Origin: Varanus komodoensis
Taxonomy: Eukaryota; Chordata; Lepidosauria; Squamata; Varanidae
Direction of reading: 5' to 3'
Assembly: GCF_004798865.1 (NCBI RefSeq)
Contig: NW_025335854.1
Span: 5,829,288 to 5,893,287, forward strand
DNA length: 64,000 nt
The stretch's first letter is position 1. Each line of letters opens with the position of its first letter. Below, one piece after another: positions 42,400 to 54,619 of this stretch. The position numbers and the translations under genes were made by a program. The notes beneath the pieces are model-generated. The model searched no databases. It worked only from the letters and a program-made list of their open reading frames with translations, and was not told where the DNA came from.

Positions 42400-43490
42400 T
42401 TCTGTTTAAGTCAGATTTTCTGTGTTATAAAATGGTACAAAAGAATCACAGAAAAAACACCTATTAATAACAATTTCATGGCAGTGTCATGTAGTAAAAA
42501 GTGTCACTTTGTAAAAAGTGACTGAACAAAGTCAGGTTATTTAGAGAAAAATCTAGTCTGGGAGCGCTGTTAACTTAGATCAGTTAAAAGAAGTGCTACT
42601 TTTATACATTTCCATGCCTTAGAGCATTCCCAGATATAGCAATATCCTAAGAAAATCAGGCTCATGGGTCCGAAACATGACATTAGGATCTGGAAGGATA
42701 CACGTTGGTCTGCTTGCATGTATGTATAAAACTGGAGTTATGGGGACTTGAACATCGGTGGCAAAGACTGATCACCCAATGCCTTGGTTTCTGTCTTAGT
42801 CCAAATTGCGCATGACGCACAAGCACACATGATGCTGGCTTGATCAAAATGATTTAGGACAAGAAAAGCTGCGTCTGATGGGTGACCAAGAGTGGGAGAG
42901 AACAGAGAGTGCGTATGGAAAGAGAAGTGTTTACTTTGTGCATCCCATGCTCCAATTCACCCTGGTTACTTCCCCCTCTTGCAAGGAGCTCCAACCAAGT
43001 GCAAGAGTGCATTCTGGAGAAAGGGGCCATCTGGAGGAGGGAAAGGGAGAAGGTACTAATGCTCTCACCCCACCAGGGCAAGACCTCTTCCCAATCACGG
43101 TGGTCTTCAGGCTCATGACCGGCATGTTGGCATGTGCAGCGTAGTTTGGGCCTTAGACTGCCTCCATATTTTTCATTCTTCCCATGGAATGATTCTGGCA
43201 GGATGGGAAGCTCAGCATTTTTAACTGGGTTTAAAGTTTGGAAGGGGTGGGGGCCCTCTGGACGTTCCCTTGCAGTGTGGGCAAGCTGTGCCAGAATCCC
43301 CTTGTCCCTCTGGTGAGGGTCCTGGGATGCAATGTCTGTCTGCATTCAGCGTTGGCCTTCGCAGAAGGAGCAGCTGATCTTCATGCGCACTTGGCAATGG
43401 TTACCCCAAGCTGCTGCCTCCACAGGTGGTACAGCATGAAACATCGGCCTCCAAAAACACCCCTTTTGTGGCATTCCACTTAGCACGAGA
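42400..43490. other. No gene recognised
   Basis: Contains minus-strand open frames (for example 42854-43345) with no domain. Confidence 0.5.
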
Positions 43491-43500
43491 AAACAATATT

Positions 43501-44790
43501 ATTTTATTTTATTTATTTAAGATATTTATACGCCGGCCTGTCGCAAAAGCCTCAGGACGACTTACACAAAAGAAATAACAAAAAATATAACATAAATAAA
43601 TTCCCGACCCACACTGGCTGCAGTTAAAAGCATAGAAAAGACAATTTTAAAACTTATTAAAATATTGCTGGAATAAAAAGGTCTTAACCTGGCGCCGAAA
43701 AACAAATAACGACGGTGCCAGGTGGACCTCTCTGGGGAATGCATTCCACAGGTGGGGTGCCACCGCAGAGAAGGCCCTCCTCCGGGTACTTTGCCTCCTA
43801 ATAACTTTCACAGAGGGTTCCCGGAGGAGGGCCTCTGCTGCCGATCTCAGGGGGCGGGAGGGCAAATGTGGAAGAAGGCGTTCCTTCAGGTATCCAGGTC
43901 CCAAGCCATTAAGGGCTTTATAGGTAATGACCAGGTAATGACCAATTCAAAGTGAATTGAGCCCAGACTTCAATGGGAAGCCAGTGAAGCTGGTAGAGGA
44001 CTGGGGTTATATGAGAATAATGCCCAGTCCCCGTCAGCAACCTGGCTGCTCTATTTTGCACCATCTGAAGTATCCGGACTATCTTCAAGGGCAGCCCCAC
44101 ATAGAGCACGTTGCAGAAATCCAACTGGGAAGTAACCAATGCGTGCATCACTGTCACTAGGCAATCGTCCTCCAGGTAGGGATGCAGCTGATGGATTGAC
44201 CGAAGCTGAAGGAAAACGCTCCTTGCCACTGCAATCACTTGAGCTTCCAAGGACAGCTCCGGGTCGAGGAGCACTCCCAAGCTGCGGACCCTGTCCTTCA
44301 GAGGGAGTGCAACCCCATCCAGGGCATGGTCCAAGACACCTACCCAGGAACTCAATCCACCCACCAACAGGACCTCCGTCTTGTCTGGATTGAGCTTCAG
44401 TTTATTGGCCCTCATCCAGCCCATTACCTCGGCCAGGCACCGGTTCAGCACAGCCACTGCCTCACCTGGATCGGTTGAAAAAGAGAGGTAGAGCTGGGTG
44501 TCATCAGCATACTGATGATTCCGCAGCCCAAACCTCCCGATGACCTCTCCCAGCGGTTTCATGTAGATGTTAAACAGCAAAGGGGACAAAATGGAACCCT
44601 GTGGTACTCCATGACAGAGTTGACATGGTGCAGAGCCAACGTCCCCCAGCACCACCTTCTGGAATCGGCCATCGAGGTAGGAGCGGAACCACTACCAAGC
44701 AGTGCCTCCTACTCCCAGTCCCACCAGCCTATCCAGAAGGATACCATGGTCGATGGTATCAAAAGCCCTCTTTGCCTGTCCATGCACCAA
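43501..44790 (-). mobile_element. L2-like LINE, RT domain and 3' tail, 5'-truncated
   Basis: On the minus strand: GVPQGSILSPLLFNIYMKPL, YADDTQLYLSFSTDP (intact catalytic YADD), MGWMRANKLKLNPDKTEVLL, then [20 protein letters not shown] and [20 protein letters not shown] in one frame (44655-43918). After a short tandem duplication of TAATGACCAGG near 43925-43940 the frame shifts, and [20 protein letters not shown] and [20 protein letters not shown] continue to 43647. The first part of ORF2 is missing. Same family as the copy at 22.3 kb; the two resemble each other closely over their shared 500 bp. Confidence 0.88.
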
Positions 44791-44799
44791 TTATTTTAA

Positions 44800-46880
44800 A
44801 TCTAGTCTCTGAATCACAATTTCCAGCTAGAAAGACACATTCCTATGTGCCTGGTTGATGAATTCACAGGTCAGGAATTTATGGAATGGGACTATCTCTC
44901 TATTGAAAGAGAAATAGGCATCCTTTCTCACACCTCTGCTCGTACTCTATTGTTGTACACAGTTTCAGGTTTGGTGTCAGCATCCAGCATGGCCGGGCAA
45001 GCACTAGGGCCCCATAGACTCTGACAGGCTCATCAGGAATGATTCCAGTATTTAAAAATAAAAATCCCTGGGAGATTAGGCAGCTCTGAAGCTTTTCCCA
45101 TCCCTGTTCCTCTCACCATGCCTCTGGGACCCTCCCTCAAAGGGGTGAGATTAGAAAGGGGGCAAGTCTACACAAAAGAATATGGCAGTCGCATTAGACA
45201 TCGTCTTTCAGCATGATTCCTTCCGGTGTGTGGGGGAGCCTTCTGCAGCTTTTCCCCTGTGAAGAAAGTTCTGTCGGACAGCCCTGCAGTCGCCTCTGTT
45301 CAGGCTGCAGCCTGTTCCTGGTTGATTCCACTTGTTTCACCACCTAGGAAATTTATCAGGAGTTGGGGCCAGATTGCCTGGGAGCTGCAACAACTCAGGC
45401 ACCCAGACCAAAAAACGACCTTTTAAAATGGGCCATTTCCCTTAAATTAAAGCATCCATTTGGGGTTTCTCAGCCAGCTGTGAAATTCTAATTTTTGTTC
45501 CTTCTGTTAGTTACGTTACATCACACACACTCAAAGGCTGTAATGCTGTTCTCAGAAACAACCCCGAGCGTGCGTTCTTTTTCGTAGCCCACATTCATTT
45601 TGCAAGCATCTTCTGCCCTAGGATGGCTGCATTCACAGGACCGTTTGTTCCCTCTGGCTGAGGGCCAGAACTGTCTTTTGCCAATTATCTGTGTTCCAGA
45701 GGCTCAGATCACAAGCTCTTAAGCATAGCAGGGGCATGATAACAAAATCCAAACAGACAGGGAAGCAAAAAGGGTTCTCTCTTGAAAACATATTTATTTC
45801 CATGGAATGAAAATGGAAGCCAATGCTGCACGTCAATTACAGTTCATTGTTGTTCCCAAAAGCCAGATAAAGCTTTTCCAGGGCTGCATCTGGTCCCAGT
45901 GGGCTGCCTCTTAGCCAACCTCAAAAAGCTATTAGTGTCCATTTAGCTATTAAGAGACATAAAATTCTTGAGCTCATTATCTCTTCACTTGGTCTCACGA
46001 AGTACCACTTCCTGAAACAATATTTTCTATTGCTTTGTATACTTCTGGTTCCTATTTTTGCAAACTATGGGTGCTACAGGGTAGAGGCTCTTGCTGTAGT
46101 TCCCATCCACCTTCCCTGCTACTGGAAAGCTCGTGGGGGCTGCAGACTCCACTCTTGGCAGACTCTTCCTGCATTGCTTCTGCTACCGCCCGAAAGGAGC
46201 ACCGTGGAACAGGGGGGACCAAGCAGCTCGCCAGCCAGCTGCAAGAAGTTTGTTCCAGCCTCCCGTGCCAGAAAAACATACCTGTATGAACTTTGAAAGT
46301 AAGGACAGGTGCCTGAGTTTTGGTTTTCTCCCTCTCTCCTCCCAATTCTTTTTCCTTTTGTGTCATGTCTTTTAGATTGCAAGCCCAAAGGTGGGGACAA
46401 GCTGATGAATCTATGCAAGCTGTTCAGGGACCCTATTTTGCCCAGAGAGGGAGGTAAACATGCTGGAAAAAAAGAGGAAAAAGCAAGTGAGCCAGCCAGC
46501 CAGCCAGCTGGAATGCTGAAACTGTATAAATCCAGCTAGTTCTCAGTCCAGAGTAAAAAAGGTTTGCCGTGAGATCAGTCTGGGCAAGAAGAATGTCCAC
46601 GTATCACAAATAATGGGATGCACCTGCTTCCTTCCGCAGGAGAGTCGTGGATTAAATTGCGTGGGTGCCCGATCTTCCACCGCTGGGCAAAGCATCACTC
46701 ATAACTTGTAGCTATCCCATCTGCAGCAAGGCTGCTTCCCTTTCTCTGGAGAGTGGTAGTGTGCAAGCCGGGCTTGTGCAAGGATAGTACATGAGCTCAG
46801 CTCCGATGGGAGTTAGCTAAAATAAGGGGGTTTTGGCAGTTTGGCTGGCGAGCCTTTAACAATGAAATTTCATCACAGCA
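44800..46880. other. No gene recognised
   Basis: No exon or clear repeat. A CAGC run lies near 46490-46508. Confidence 0.5.
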
Positions 46881-46884
46881 GTGC

Positions 46885-47190
46885 GAAGCTATGTGTGCAG
46901 TTAGAAGAAAGGGCCTTCTCTGCGGTGGCACCCAATTGTGGAATTCGCTCCCCAGAAAGGTTCGCTTGGCGCTGTCACTTTATTCTTTTCATCATCAGGT
47001 CAAAACCTTTTTATTTTTCCAATGTTTTAAGATCTGACTGTTTTAAGTAGGGTTTTTATTACTGCAAAATTTCAGGACTCTGTGTTTTAATTAATTTTTC
47101 CTTTTCTTACATTTTATTGTTAAACCGTCCTGAGACATCGGTAGTGGGACAGTCTACAAACGTTTTAAATATATAAATAAATGAAAAGAA
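46885..47190 (+). mobile_element. L2-like LINE C-terminal fragment
   Basis: The forward frame gives EERAFSAVAPNCGIRSPERF and AWRCHFILF, then a tail TTAAACCGTCCTGAGACATC then GACAGTCTACAAACG and ATATAAATAAATG. Short and truncated. Confidence 0.65.
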
Positions 47191-47249
47191 AGAAAGACCC
47201 ACTGTAGTCAATGGACATTCCTCAGAACCCGAGAACTGTGTAGGCCCGG

Positions 47250-47363
47250 GACCTAAGAAATGGCTAACTATTCTATGGTTCTATGGTATGAATTGGAGCC
47301 CTGCAAGAGCAGGGGGCTGCACTCAGTGGCCCTCTTGGGCCGATCCAAATCTACTGTTCTATG
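47250..47363 (+). mobile_element. CR1 LINE 3' end fragment
   Basis: CTCAGTGGCCCTCTTGGGCC then GATCCAAATCTACTGTTCTATGA, the CR1 3' end pattern. Confidence 0.5.
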
Positions 47364-47364
47364 A

Positions 47365-50300
47365 CAGGATAATTTAATCAGTGAATCAGTGCTGAACCTG
47401 ACCTGTGTTCAAAGCCTGGTTTTAAATCGTGGCATTTCTCTTTCCGCTTTGGTCCTCATGGGTAACTAACGTTTTGATTTTCATTCAGCGTATTTTAAGT
47501 CTTACTGAAGTAGCTGCCCTGCAGATCAGACCAGCGTATTACCTGTATTGAAAGTGAGAATTGTGGAGTGGGGGCCAGAGAGAAGGAGGAGTCACTCGCC
47601 TAAAGCCACGGGGAGAGTTTGTGGCTGAAGTGGAATATGAAATGGGATAAACTTCTCCATGTCCATCTATCCATAGCATGACACTACACTGCACTAACTC
47701 AGTTAGGACTGGGGGGAAATTTGTGCAGTTTACATTTTACTGAGAACTTAACAATTTTGTGCGTTCAGCTGGTTATCCTTCAAAATATGCACTTCTCTGA
47801 ATTTTGGAATGGAATTCTCCAATCAAAAAACGCAAAATGTACAAAAGGTGTGTATTAAGAAAATATGTGCAGAACAATATGCCTGTTGATTCAAAGAATG
47901 CTTCAGATGTATTCTACTGGAGAAAACTGCTTGCAAAATACAAATTTTGGGCAATGCTCATGTATTAGGACACGCTTATATAAACGAATATGATTTTGAT
48001 GCAAACAGAAATTGCTCAAACTGATGTGGAAATGGGACAAACTGAAGACTGAACAAATGAGATACTGAAATCGACAGAACTGTCTGTCACTTTTCTCAGT
48101 CTAGACAGAATGGAGTCCTAGATCAAGAATTGTTTTGTGTGCAAGAGACTTGAAGGGCCCAAAATTGCTGCAGAAACAATAATTAGTAATACTAGAAACA
48201 ACAATTAGTAATAAGAAACGCTTTAAAACTGAACTGTGTGCATTCCTTTGTTATTTGGCGGATAGAGTGGGTTTTTCTTTTTCTTTTTTTGTCTTCCTTC
48301 TAAGGATATTACAAAGCTGAGTCCTATTTAGAAACCAGACATTTCTCTTCTCCTCTGGGAAGATGGACACAGATACGCTTTGAAAAATGCTGGAATCAGC
48401 CAGCAAATGGCATAAGAATCTGAAAGCTGTTTTCCTTCAGATAAGTCTCTTCTGGAGTGGCTATTAATAGGCTTTTTGGGCTTGGATGCAGGATGGGGGG
48501 GTGATATTTGTAATAAAAATAAGCACTGCTGTTGCCAGGTAACCGCACTTCCAATATCACCATAGTGTTGGGAAGAGCTGAATGTCGGCTTGAGGAAATG
48601 TCTTTCTGTGTCACTTTGATTAGTGACTTGGAGAGAAGGAGTGAAAAAGCATCTGACAGAAGGCAAAGTCAGAAAGGGAGGAAATGTACCCCAAGTTTAA
48701 GAGGCCAGAGAAGGCCATGCTTTCCCTCCAAAATGCACCAAACAGTTCAACCTGATTGGAGCACGGTTTGGTCTCTAGACCAGAGGTGGGCCATAGAAGG
48801 GCCTGGGCTGGGGGATGAAATTCTGTGAAGGAGGCAGTGTGATGCTCGTCAGAGCCAGATGGTACGGCGTGTTGCTGTGTTTTCCCCCTACTTCTTCCAC
48901 CATTAAGGAGGGAAGGACAAAGAGCAGCAGAGGGGAATCCCAGCAGCTGGTGCCCAGAATGCAGTGCCATGATCCAACAGCTTCCTCTTGGTTCTGGTTT
49001 CCAAAACCAGGTGCGGGCACTCAACACTGCCACACATTCTCTCCTCCCTTCAAGCCATGTTTGGTCCTTCACCAAAACGCTTGCCCCGTGTCCCACCAGA
49101 CCTCAATAATGCAATCCACTCCTTGTGTTCTTCTCCAACAAGCTCAGGTTGTCTTGCCTGTGTTAGCAGTACCTGCACACCCAAGGGTCAAGTCTCCAAA
49201 ACTATGGGAGACTGTGGGAAGGCATCTGGAAGGGAGAGCTGATCCCATCTGCTCATCACCTTCAGAGGACTAAGTTTCTCCTCACGATTTCTCCCCAAGC
49301 CATTCCGCATCCCTCCTGGGATAACAGGTCCTTGTTTGTGATGTGAGCATGGTTCTGAAACACTGGGGGAAAGCCTGGGGACAACATTATGGGCTGTACC
49401 ACCCCACCCACCCATGGACAAATCAATAAAAAATTAACCGATTGGGGATTCCAAGGGTGCTTGTGGAGGCCATTTTGTTCGTCACCACCCTTTCCAACCG
49501 TCTCTGTGTAAACATGCTCGGCATCATGAGGAGAGACAGATGCACGGATCCTTTGCACTTGGCACATTTATTTCCTAAGAAAAGAGAGAGGCATGAAAGA
49601 CTTTGCAGAGGGCAAAGAGCTGGCTTCTCGGTAGCATTGCTATTACACATTCTGCATATCAAGACACCCACACAGCTCTCCGAAACACCATCCCATCCTT
49701 TGCAGTAGAAATAGTTCGCTCCGTCTCTTAGCACCGAGTGTTGAGTGTTTTTGTGACATTGTTTGCATTGTGCCCGCTCGCTTATGCGATGATAAATATA
49801 ATCCAACGAAGAAGCACTGCAGAGAAAACCATTTCCTTTTATCGGAAGGACAAGCTACTGCTCCTTGGTACATCAAAGAAGAGGACGGACACATGCAGGG
49901 CTGATGTCTGTGATCTTGAATCATGTGCTTCTGCTTGTGATTTTTATTATGACAAAAGAAATGCAGAACGACCTGGCCCTTGTGTATCTATAAAAATGAA
50001 GGAAGGGAAAAAATGGAGAGGAACAAGAGAGGAGAGAACTGCCACAGATGCAGAGAAGTGGTTTATTCTGAAGTACTGTTGCAGCCCAGTGAGTATGGGG
50101 TGACAACTCTCCTTTGGAGGAAGCGTGATCTGGACAGGTCTGTCTGTTGCAAAATGATATGGAAGAGTTCCCACTCCACACGCCTCGGACCACACCACAT
50201 TCCTGCCTCCATGGATCTGAAATGTCCTCATTCTACCACCGGCAGTCGGATGTAGAAGTAGAAAAGTAGACGCTTTGCAAAAGTTTCAGTCAGGAAAATA

Positions 50301-50630
50301 AATCGGAGCACTTTCAAAAGTAGTGGGTGTTCTGTGGAGTTTCTCTTCAGAAGAATTTGTGCTCGAAGGTGGCGCTTAGAGGTCTCAGGGGCTTCAAACA
50401 CACCCATTTTGGAAATCTCTGCAAAAGGGGTGGGGGACCATTTGGGGCTAGAGGCCACATCAGGATCTTTTGGGGTCTGTGCCAAAATGTGGGTGGGGGC
50501 ACCCCGGGCAGAACCTGTCCACACAAAGCCATGTGTATCTACTTCTCTCTCTCTCTTTCACACACCCAATCTCACATAACACACATCCACACACACACCC
50601 AGAGCTCTGCAATTGCATTGCATTGAGAAA
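47365..50630. other. No gene recognised; A-rich repeat-like stretch at 47.7-48.1 kb
   Basis: Short frames without domains. The 47.7-48.1 kb part is A-rich and resembles 42.1-42.4 kb in composition and small motifs, perhaps an old shared repeat. Confidence 0.4.
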
Positions 50631-50639
50631 ACACATAGA

Positions 50640-50832
50640 GAGCCAGTGTGGTATGGTAGTGAAAGTGCTCAGCCACAGAGTTCCCTGGGTGACTTTGGGC
50701 CAGACACTTACTCTCCGCCTGGCCTCCCTCACAAGGCTGTTGTGAGGACGTGATTGAGAGGAGGAGAATTATGTAAGCTGCCTTGAGCTCCTTGGAAGGA
50801 AAAAAGGTGGAGTATAAATATAATAAAATTAA
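50640..50832 (+). mobile_element. MIR-like tRNA-derived SINE, head deleted
   Basis: AGCCAGTGTGGTATGGTAGT jumps directly to GTTCCCTGGGTGACTTTGGG, so the B-box region is missing; then GCTGTTGTGAGGACGTGATT, CCTTGAGCTCCTTGGAAGGA and a short AT-rich end. Confidence 0.8.
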
Positions 50833-50834
50833 TC

Positions 50835-51190
50835 AGTTTGGAAAAAGGGAAGTTGTTTTCCAAGGCTAATCTCAGCATGAAGGGATCTGAGGTAGGGAAC
50901 CATGGAACAGGGGGAGGGGAGGGTTAACCCTTCCCCACAAACCCACCTAGACTTGGAAAAATTCTTCTGCTGCCGTCAGTGTTATTTGCTGAAGGAAGTG
51001 GGAGGACTTGCCATGCTGGGGATCCCTCCCCAGCCAGGATCCCCCCGCCTGATCCCTCCCTGTGCTACCACCAGGCCTTGCAAAGGGCTTTTTCTTCTCC
51101 CCCCTCGCCCACGTGGCTGCACAGAGGAATGGCCATGGCTCATGAGGGTGGGTGCTAATCAAACAGCCATGCTTGGATTTTGGAGTGGTG
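50835..51190. other. No gene recognised
   Basis: Nothing identified between the SINE and the G-run. Confidence 0.5.
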
Positions 51191-51192
51191 GC

Positions 51193-51210
51193 GGGGGGGG
51201 GGGGGGGGGG
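51193..51210. repeat. Poly-G tract before a SINE
   Basis: A run of 18 G, immediately before the young SINE. Confidence 0.9.
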
Positions 51211-51213
51211 AGT

Positions 51214-51474
51214 GCAGGGTCGTGGTTAAGAGCACGGGACTGGGACTCAGGCGACCCGGGTTCAAGTCCCCGCTCAGCCATGGAGCCAACTGGGTGACTC
51301 TGGGCCAGTCACAGACTCTCAGCCCAGCCTACCTCACAGGGTTGCTTTTGTGGGTATAAGACGGAGGAGGCGAATGCTGTAAGCTGCCTTGAGCCCTTTG
51401 TAGGAAAAAGGCAGGATATAAATCAATCAATCAATCAATCAATCAAAATAAATAAATAAATAAATAAAATTTAA
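51214..51474 (+). mobile_element. MIR-like tRNA-derived SINE, young copy
   Basis: GGTTAAGAGCACGGGACTGG, ACCCGGGTTCAAGTCCCCGC, TGGGTGACTCTGGGCCAGTC, CTGCCTTGAGCCCTTTGTAG and an (ATCA)n then (AAAT)n end. Few differences from the copy at 26.6 kb. Confidence 0.9.
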
Positions 51475-54190
51475 AAAGGAGTTGGAGGAGATTGACTAAA
51501 CAGGGTGGGGTAAGGGAGGGACTTGATGATGATTTATCCACATTTGAAAACTATAGAAAGTGTGGAAGGAAAGGTAGTTTATTTTACAGCATCAGGTTGC
51601 AAGCAATCTGCATCTGTGTTATCTTTGCCCGCACTCCTTGAGGGTTAGGGTGACCATATGGCCTTCTTTATGGATGTCAGCCATATGGATCTGAAGGGCT
51701 TTTGAGGGCAGTCCTCGCTTTGAACATCTGTCGTGGCCAAGTCTAGTTTGGAGACAAAAAGAAGGGGCACGACCCTTTGGCCTCTCCCACCAGCACTTCT
51801 GCAGCTGGTCACAGCCTTCCCAACTATAGTGCGAAGTGTTGCATTCCTGTTTAAATTAGAATAATTATTTTCAAATTTACATAATTTTGTTATATATGCA
51901 TTTTTTGCCAGCTCTGCCATCTGTCCAGTTTTGTTTTGCTATTTTGGCAATGCACTGAAGGCCGCCTTACCTGAGAGCTGTTGTCCGGACTGTACCGGGC
52001 ATAAGTAAGAGTTTGTGTCTTATATACAAACACCCTCCAAAGAGGTGCATCTCAGAATCTGAAGGGCAACAGCACTGGCTGTAAAAGAACAACTTCAGGG
52101 AGGGGTAGAAGAGAAATAAAGCGGGTTGGGGGGGGACCTGACTTCACACTGCAGACTCTCTTGCCCTCCATTTCATCTTAAGGCTCTGCATGAAACGGGG
52201 GCCCTTGAATCAGGCCCCCTCTTGCCTCCCATCACCTGCTTCCCCGGTCACCTTCCATCGCCTGCTTTCCTCTCACCCGACAAAGGGATCCAAAAATCGC
52301 ACGCACATTTTCGCGACGAACTTTGAGCTGGCCAACTGAAGGCAGACTCCAGCACTCCTAAAAAAGCATGGAGGAGAGGCAAACTCTCGTGGAGGCTTTG
52401 TCTGGAAGGAAAGGCTATGAAGCTCCATCAAGCGTGTTCTCCTCAAACACTCCATGGGGAGAAGGCATTTTCCGGAGGGCCTTTCCGAGAAAAACACCTG
52501 CTCTGCATGATTTACTGGGGAAACTTCCATGGACTCATTTATCATCAGCACCATCATTTCCTGTATGAAACTGTTTTAGAGCTCAAAAATGCATTTTAAG
52601 CTTGGCTTGTTAATAACCACACTTACTTCACTTTGCAAATGTGAACTGTTTCGGATGACACTTTCCCACCTGTTTGCAATCAATTAATTCTTACCACCGC
52701 CGTTGCTTTCTGTTGAATTCTTTCCCGTGTGTTCAGTCTTCCCAGCTCATCCTCAGCAACGGCAGAGTCGTAACGCAGGTTCCTCAAGGGTTAAGTTCCA
52801 CTGAATTCTGTAGCATTTACTCCGAGTGCAGCTTTCTTCTGGATGCATCCCAGAGCCACTGTTGTGGCTGAAACTTAAGCAACATCACACGACTGACAAC
52901 TATCTTTGCATCTTGTGTATCATTGTTCTGTTTCCTCTGTGGTTGCTTACACACATGATCATGTGCTGTTGAGCTTATCGTGGGAAAGAGGACAAAGAAG
53001 GCGAAGGAGAAGAGCCTCTGAGCATGTGCTGAGTGTGTTCTCTTAGTGTAGTGGCATATCCTGCCCCTGCCACTTAGTACTGATGATCTGCGATTGGCGA
53101 TGTGCAACGAAAGAAGGAAGTAGGTGGAAGGGAAGGCAGGCTGTGACTTGGCTTCCTGGACAGACGGTGAGGTGAGCGATCAGCCTGAGGTGGCTGGGAG
53201 AGCCCTATCGGAAGCCCAGGCCGCCAGACTGGACCCCTGGCCCCTGCCCCTGCCATGGCCCTCCTGAGTTCGTGCCGCTGGGTGTGCCCCGCTTTGAGAG
53301 ATGCTGGTGGGGACTCTCTTGAAGGTGGCTGCTTTTTGCTGCTGGTCGGGAGGCGGCTTTCCTCCCAAGCCTGAAAAGGATCAGGGTTCAGAGCCATATC
53401 ACATTTTCTGGCAAAGATGTCATTGTTCCTTCCAATAAGAAAAAAATGTGTAGTGCAAAGCAGATGAATGGATCTGAGAGTAGTGTTGCTTCCCTTTTGG
53501 AACACTTTGTATGTTGCCAGAGAACAAACCCTGTCTTCCCAATGTAATTCTGTCCAGATGTAAAGACTGCCTCTGTTGACAACATGGTACAGTAAAGTTT
53601 AATTGCGTGGCTGCTTCCCAAGAATCGCATAATGTTCTTTCAACATTTGGTGTACTTGCAAATATAATGTTACTGCCCGTGAACAAGATGGCAATAAAGT
53701 ACTCACATTCATTCCAGTTTGGATTCTGCCAGCATGAAGAACGTGGGACAGTCCCACATGGCAATGAAAGGTTTCCAACTTTTAAAAATCCTTAGAAAGG
53801 AGCAGGGAAACCCCACTTGGTGGAAGAAGCTCTTTGATGGTAGAAAGAAAGCAGTGCTTTGGAGTTCTCTTGCTCTGGAAGGATGCAGGGTTGTAACCTT
53901 CTATGCAAGGAAGTCAGCCTTTGTGTTACACGCAGAAAGGAATGTTAATGCATTGCTACGCATTAGAGAAGATGGAACTAACAGTTACACACCATAGCTC
54001 AGGAAGCGGCCTTGTTTTGAGAGAGACCCTGATTCATCCAAACCAATATTGTCAACACGGACTGGCAGCAGCTCAGGCAGGAGTCTTTCTAGTCCTCCTT
54101 GGTGATGGTGGGAATGTGCCCAGCCACGGGGTATAAACTAACCTAGGGCACGAAATGCAGCCCCGCCATCAAGTAGCTACTTTATAATCT
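51475..54190. other. No gene recognised
   Basis: The start of 51646-51925 (GGGTGACCATATGGCC) resembles a common squamate repeat but is not firmly placed. No exon was found. Confidence 0.4.
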
Positions 54191-54209
54191 GCAATGCTAT
54201 TAGGGGCCT

Positions 54210-54607
54210 TTGGACCATAAGGAAGGCTGAGCGCCGAAGGATTGAGGCCTTTGAATTGTGGTGCTGGAGGAGACTCCTGCGAGTCCCTTGGACTGCAAGG
54301 CGATCAAATCAGTCAATCTTAGAGGAGATCAAGCCTGACTGCTCTTTAGAAGGCCAGATCCTGAAGATGAAACTCAAATACTTTGGCCACCTAATGAGAA
54401 GGAAGGACTCCCTGGAGAAGAGCCTAATGCTGGGAACAGTAAATGGCAAAAGAAGAAGGGGGCGGCAGAGGATGAGGTGGCTGGATGGAGTCACTGAAGC
54501 AGTCGGCGTGAGCTTGAGTGGACTCTGGGGGATGGTGGAGGACAGGAAGGCCTGGAGGAGTGTTGTCCATGGGGTCGCAATGGGTCAGACATGACTTGCG
54601 ACTAACA
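54210..54607 (+). mobile_element. Bov-B (RTE-clade) LINE 3' end with target-site duplications
   Basis: The forward frame gives MWCWRRLLRVPWTARRSNQS, EEIKPDCSLEGQILKMKLKY, FGHLMRRKDSLEKSLMLGTV and KRRRGRQRMRWLDGVTEAVG with WRSVVHGVAMGQT, the C-terminus of the RTE protein, and the 3' end GGTCAGACATGACTTGCGAC. ATTAGGGGCCT flanks it on both sides (54199-54209 and 54608-54618), a target-site duplication of 11 bp. This 5'-truncated insertion is about 400 bp and looks fairly young. Confidence 0.93.
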
Positions 54608-54619
54608 ATTAGGGGCCTG

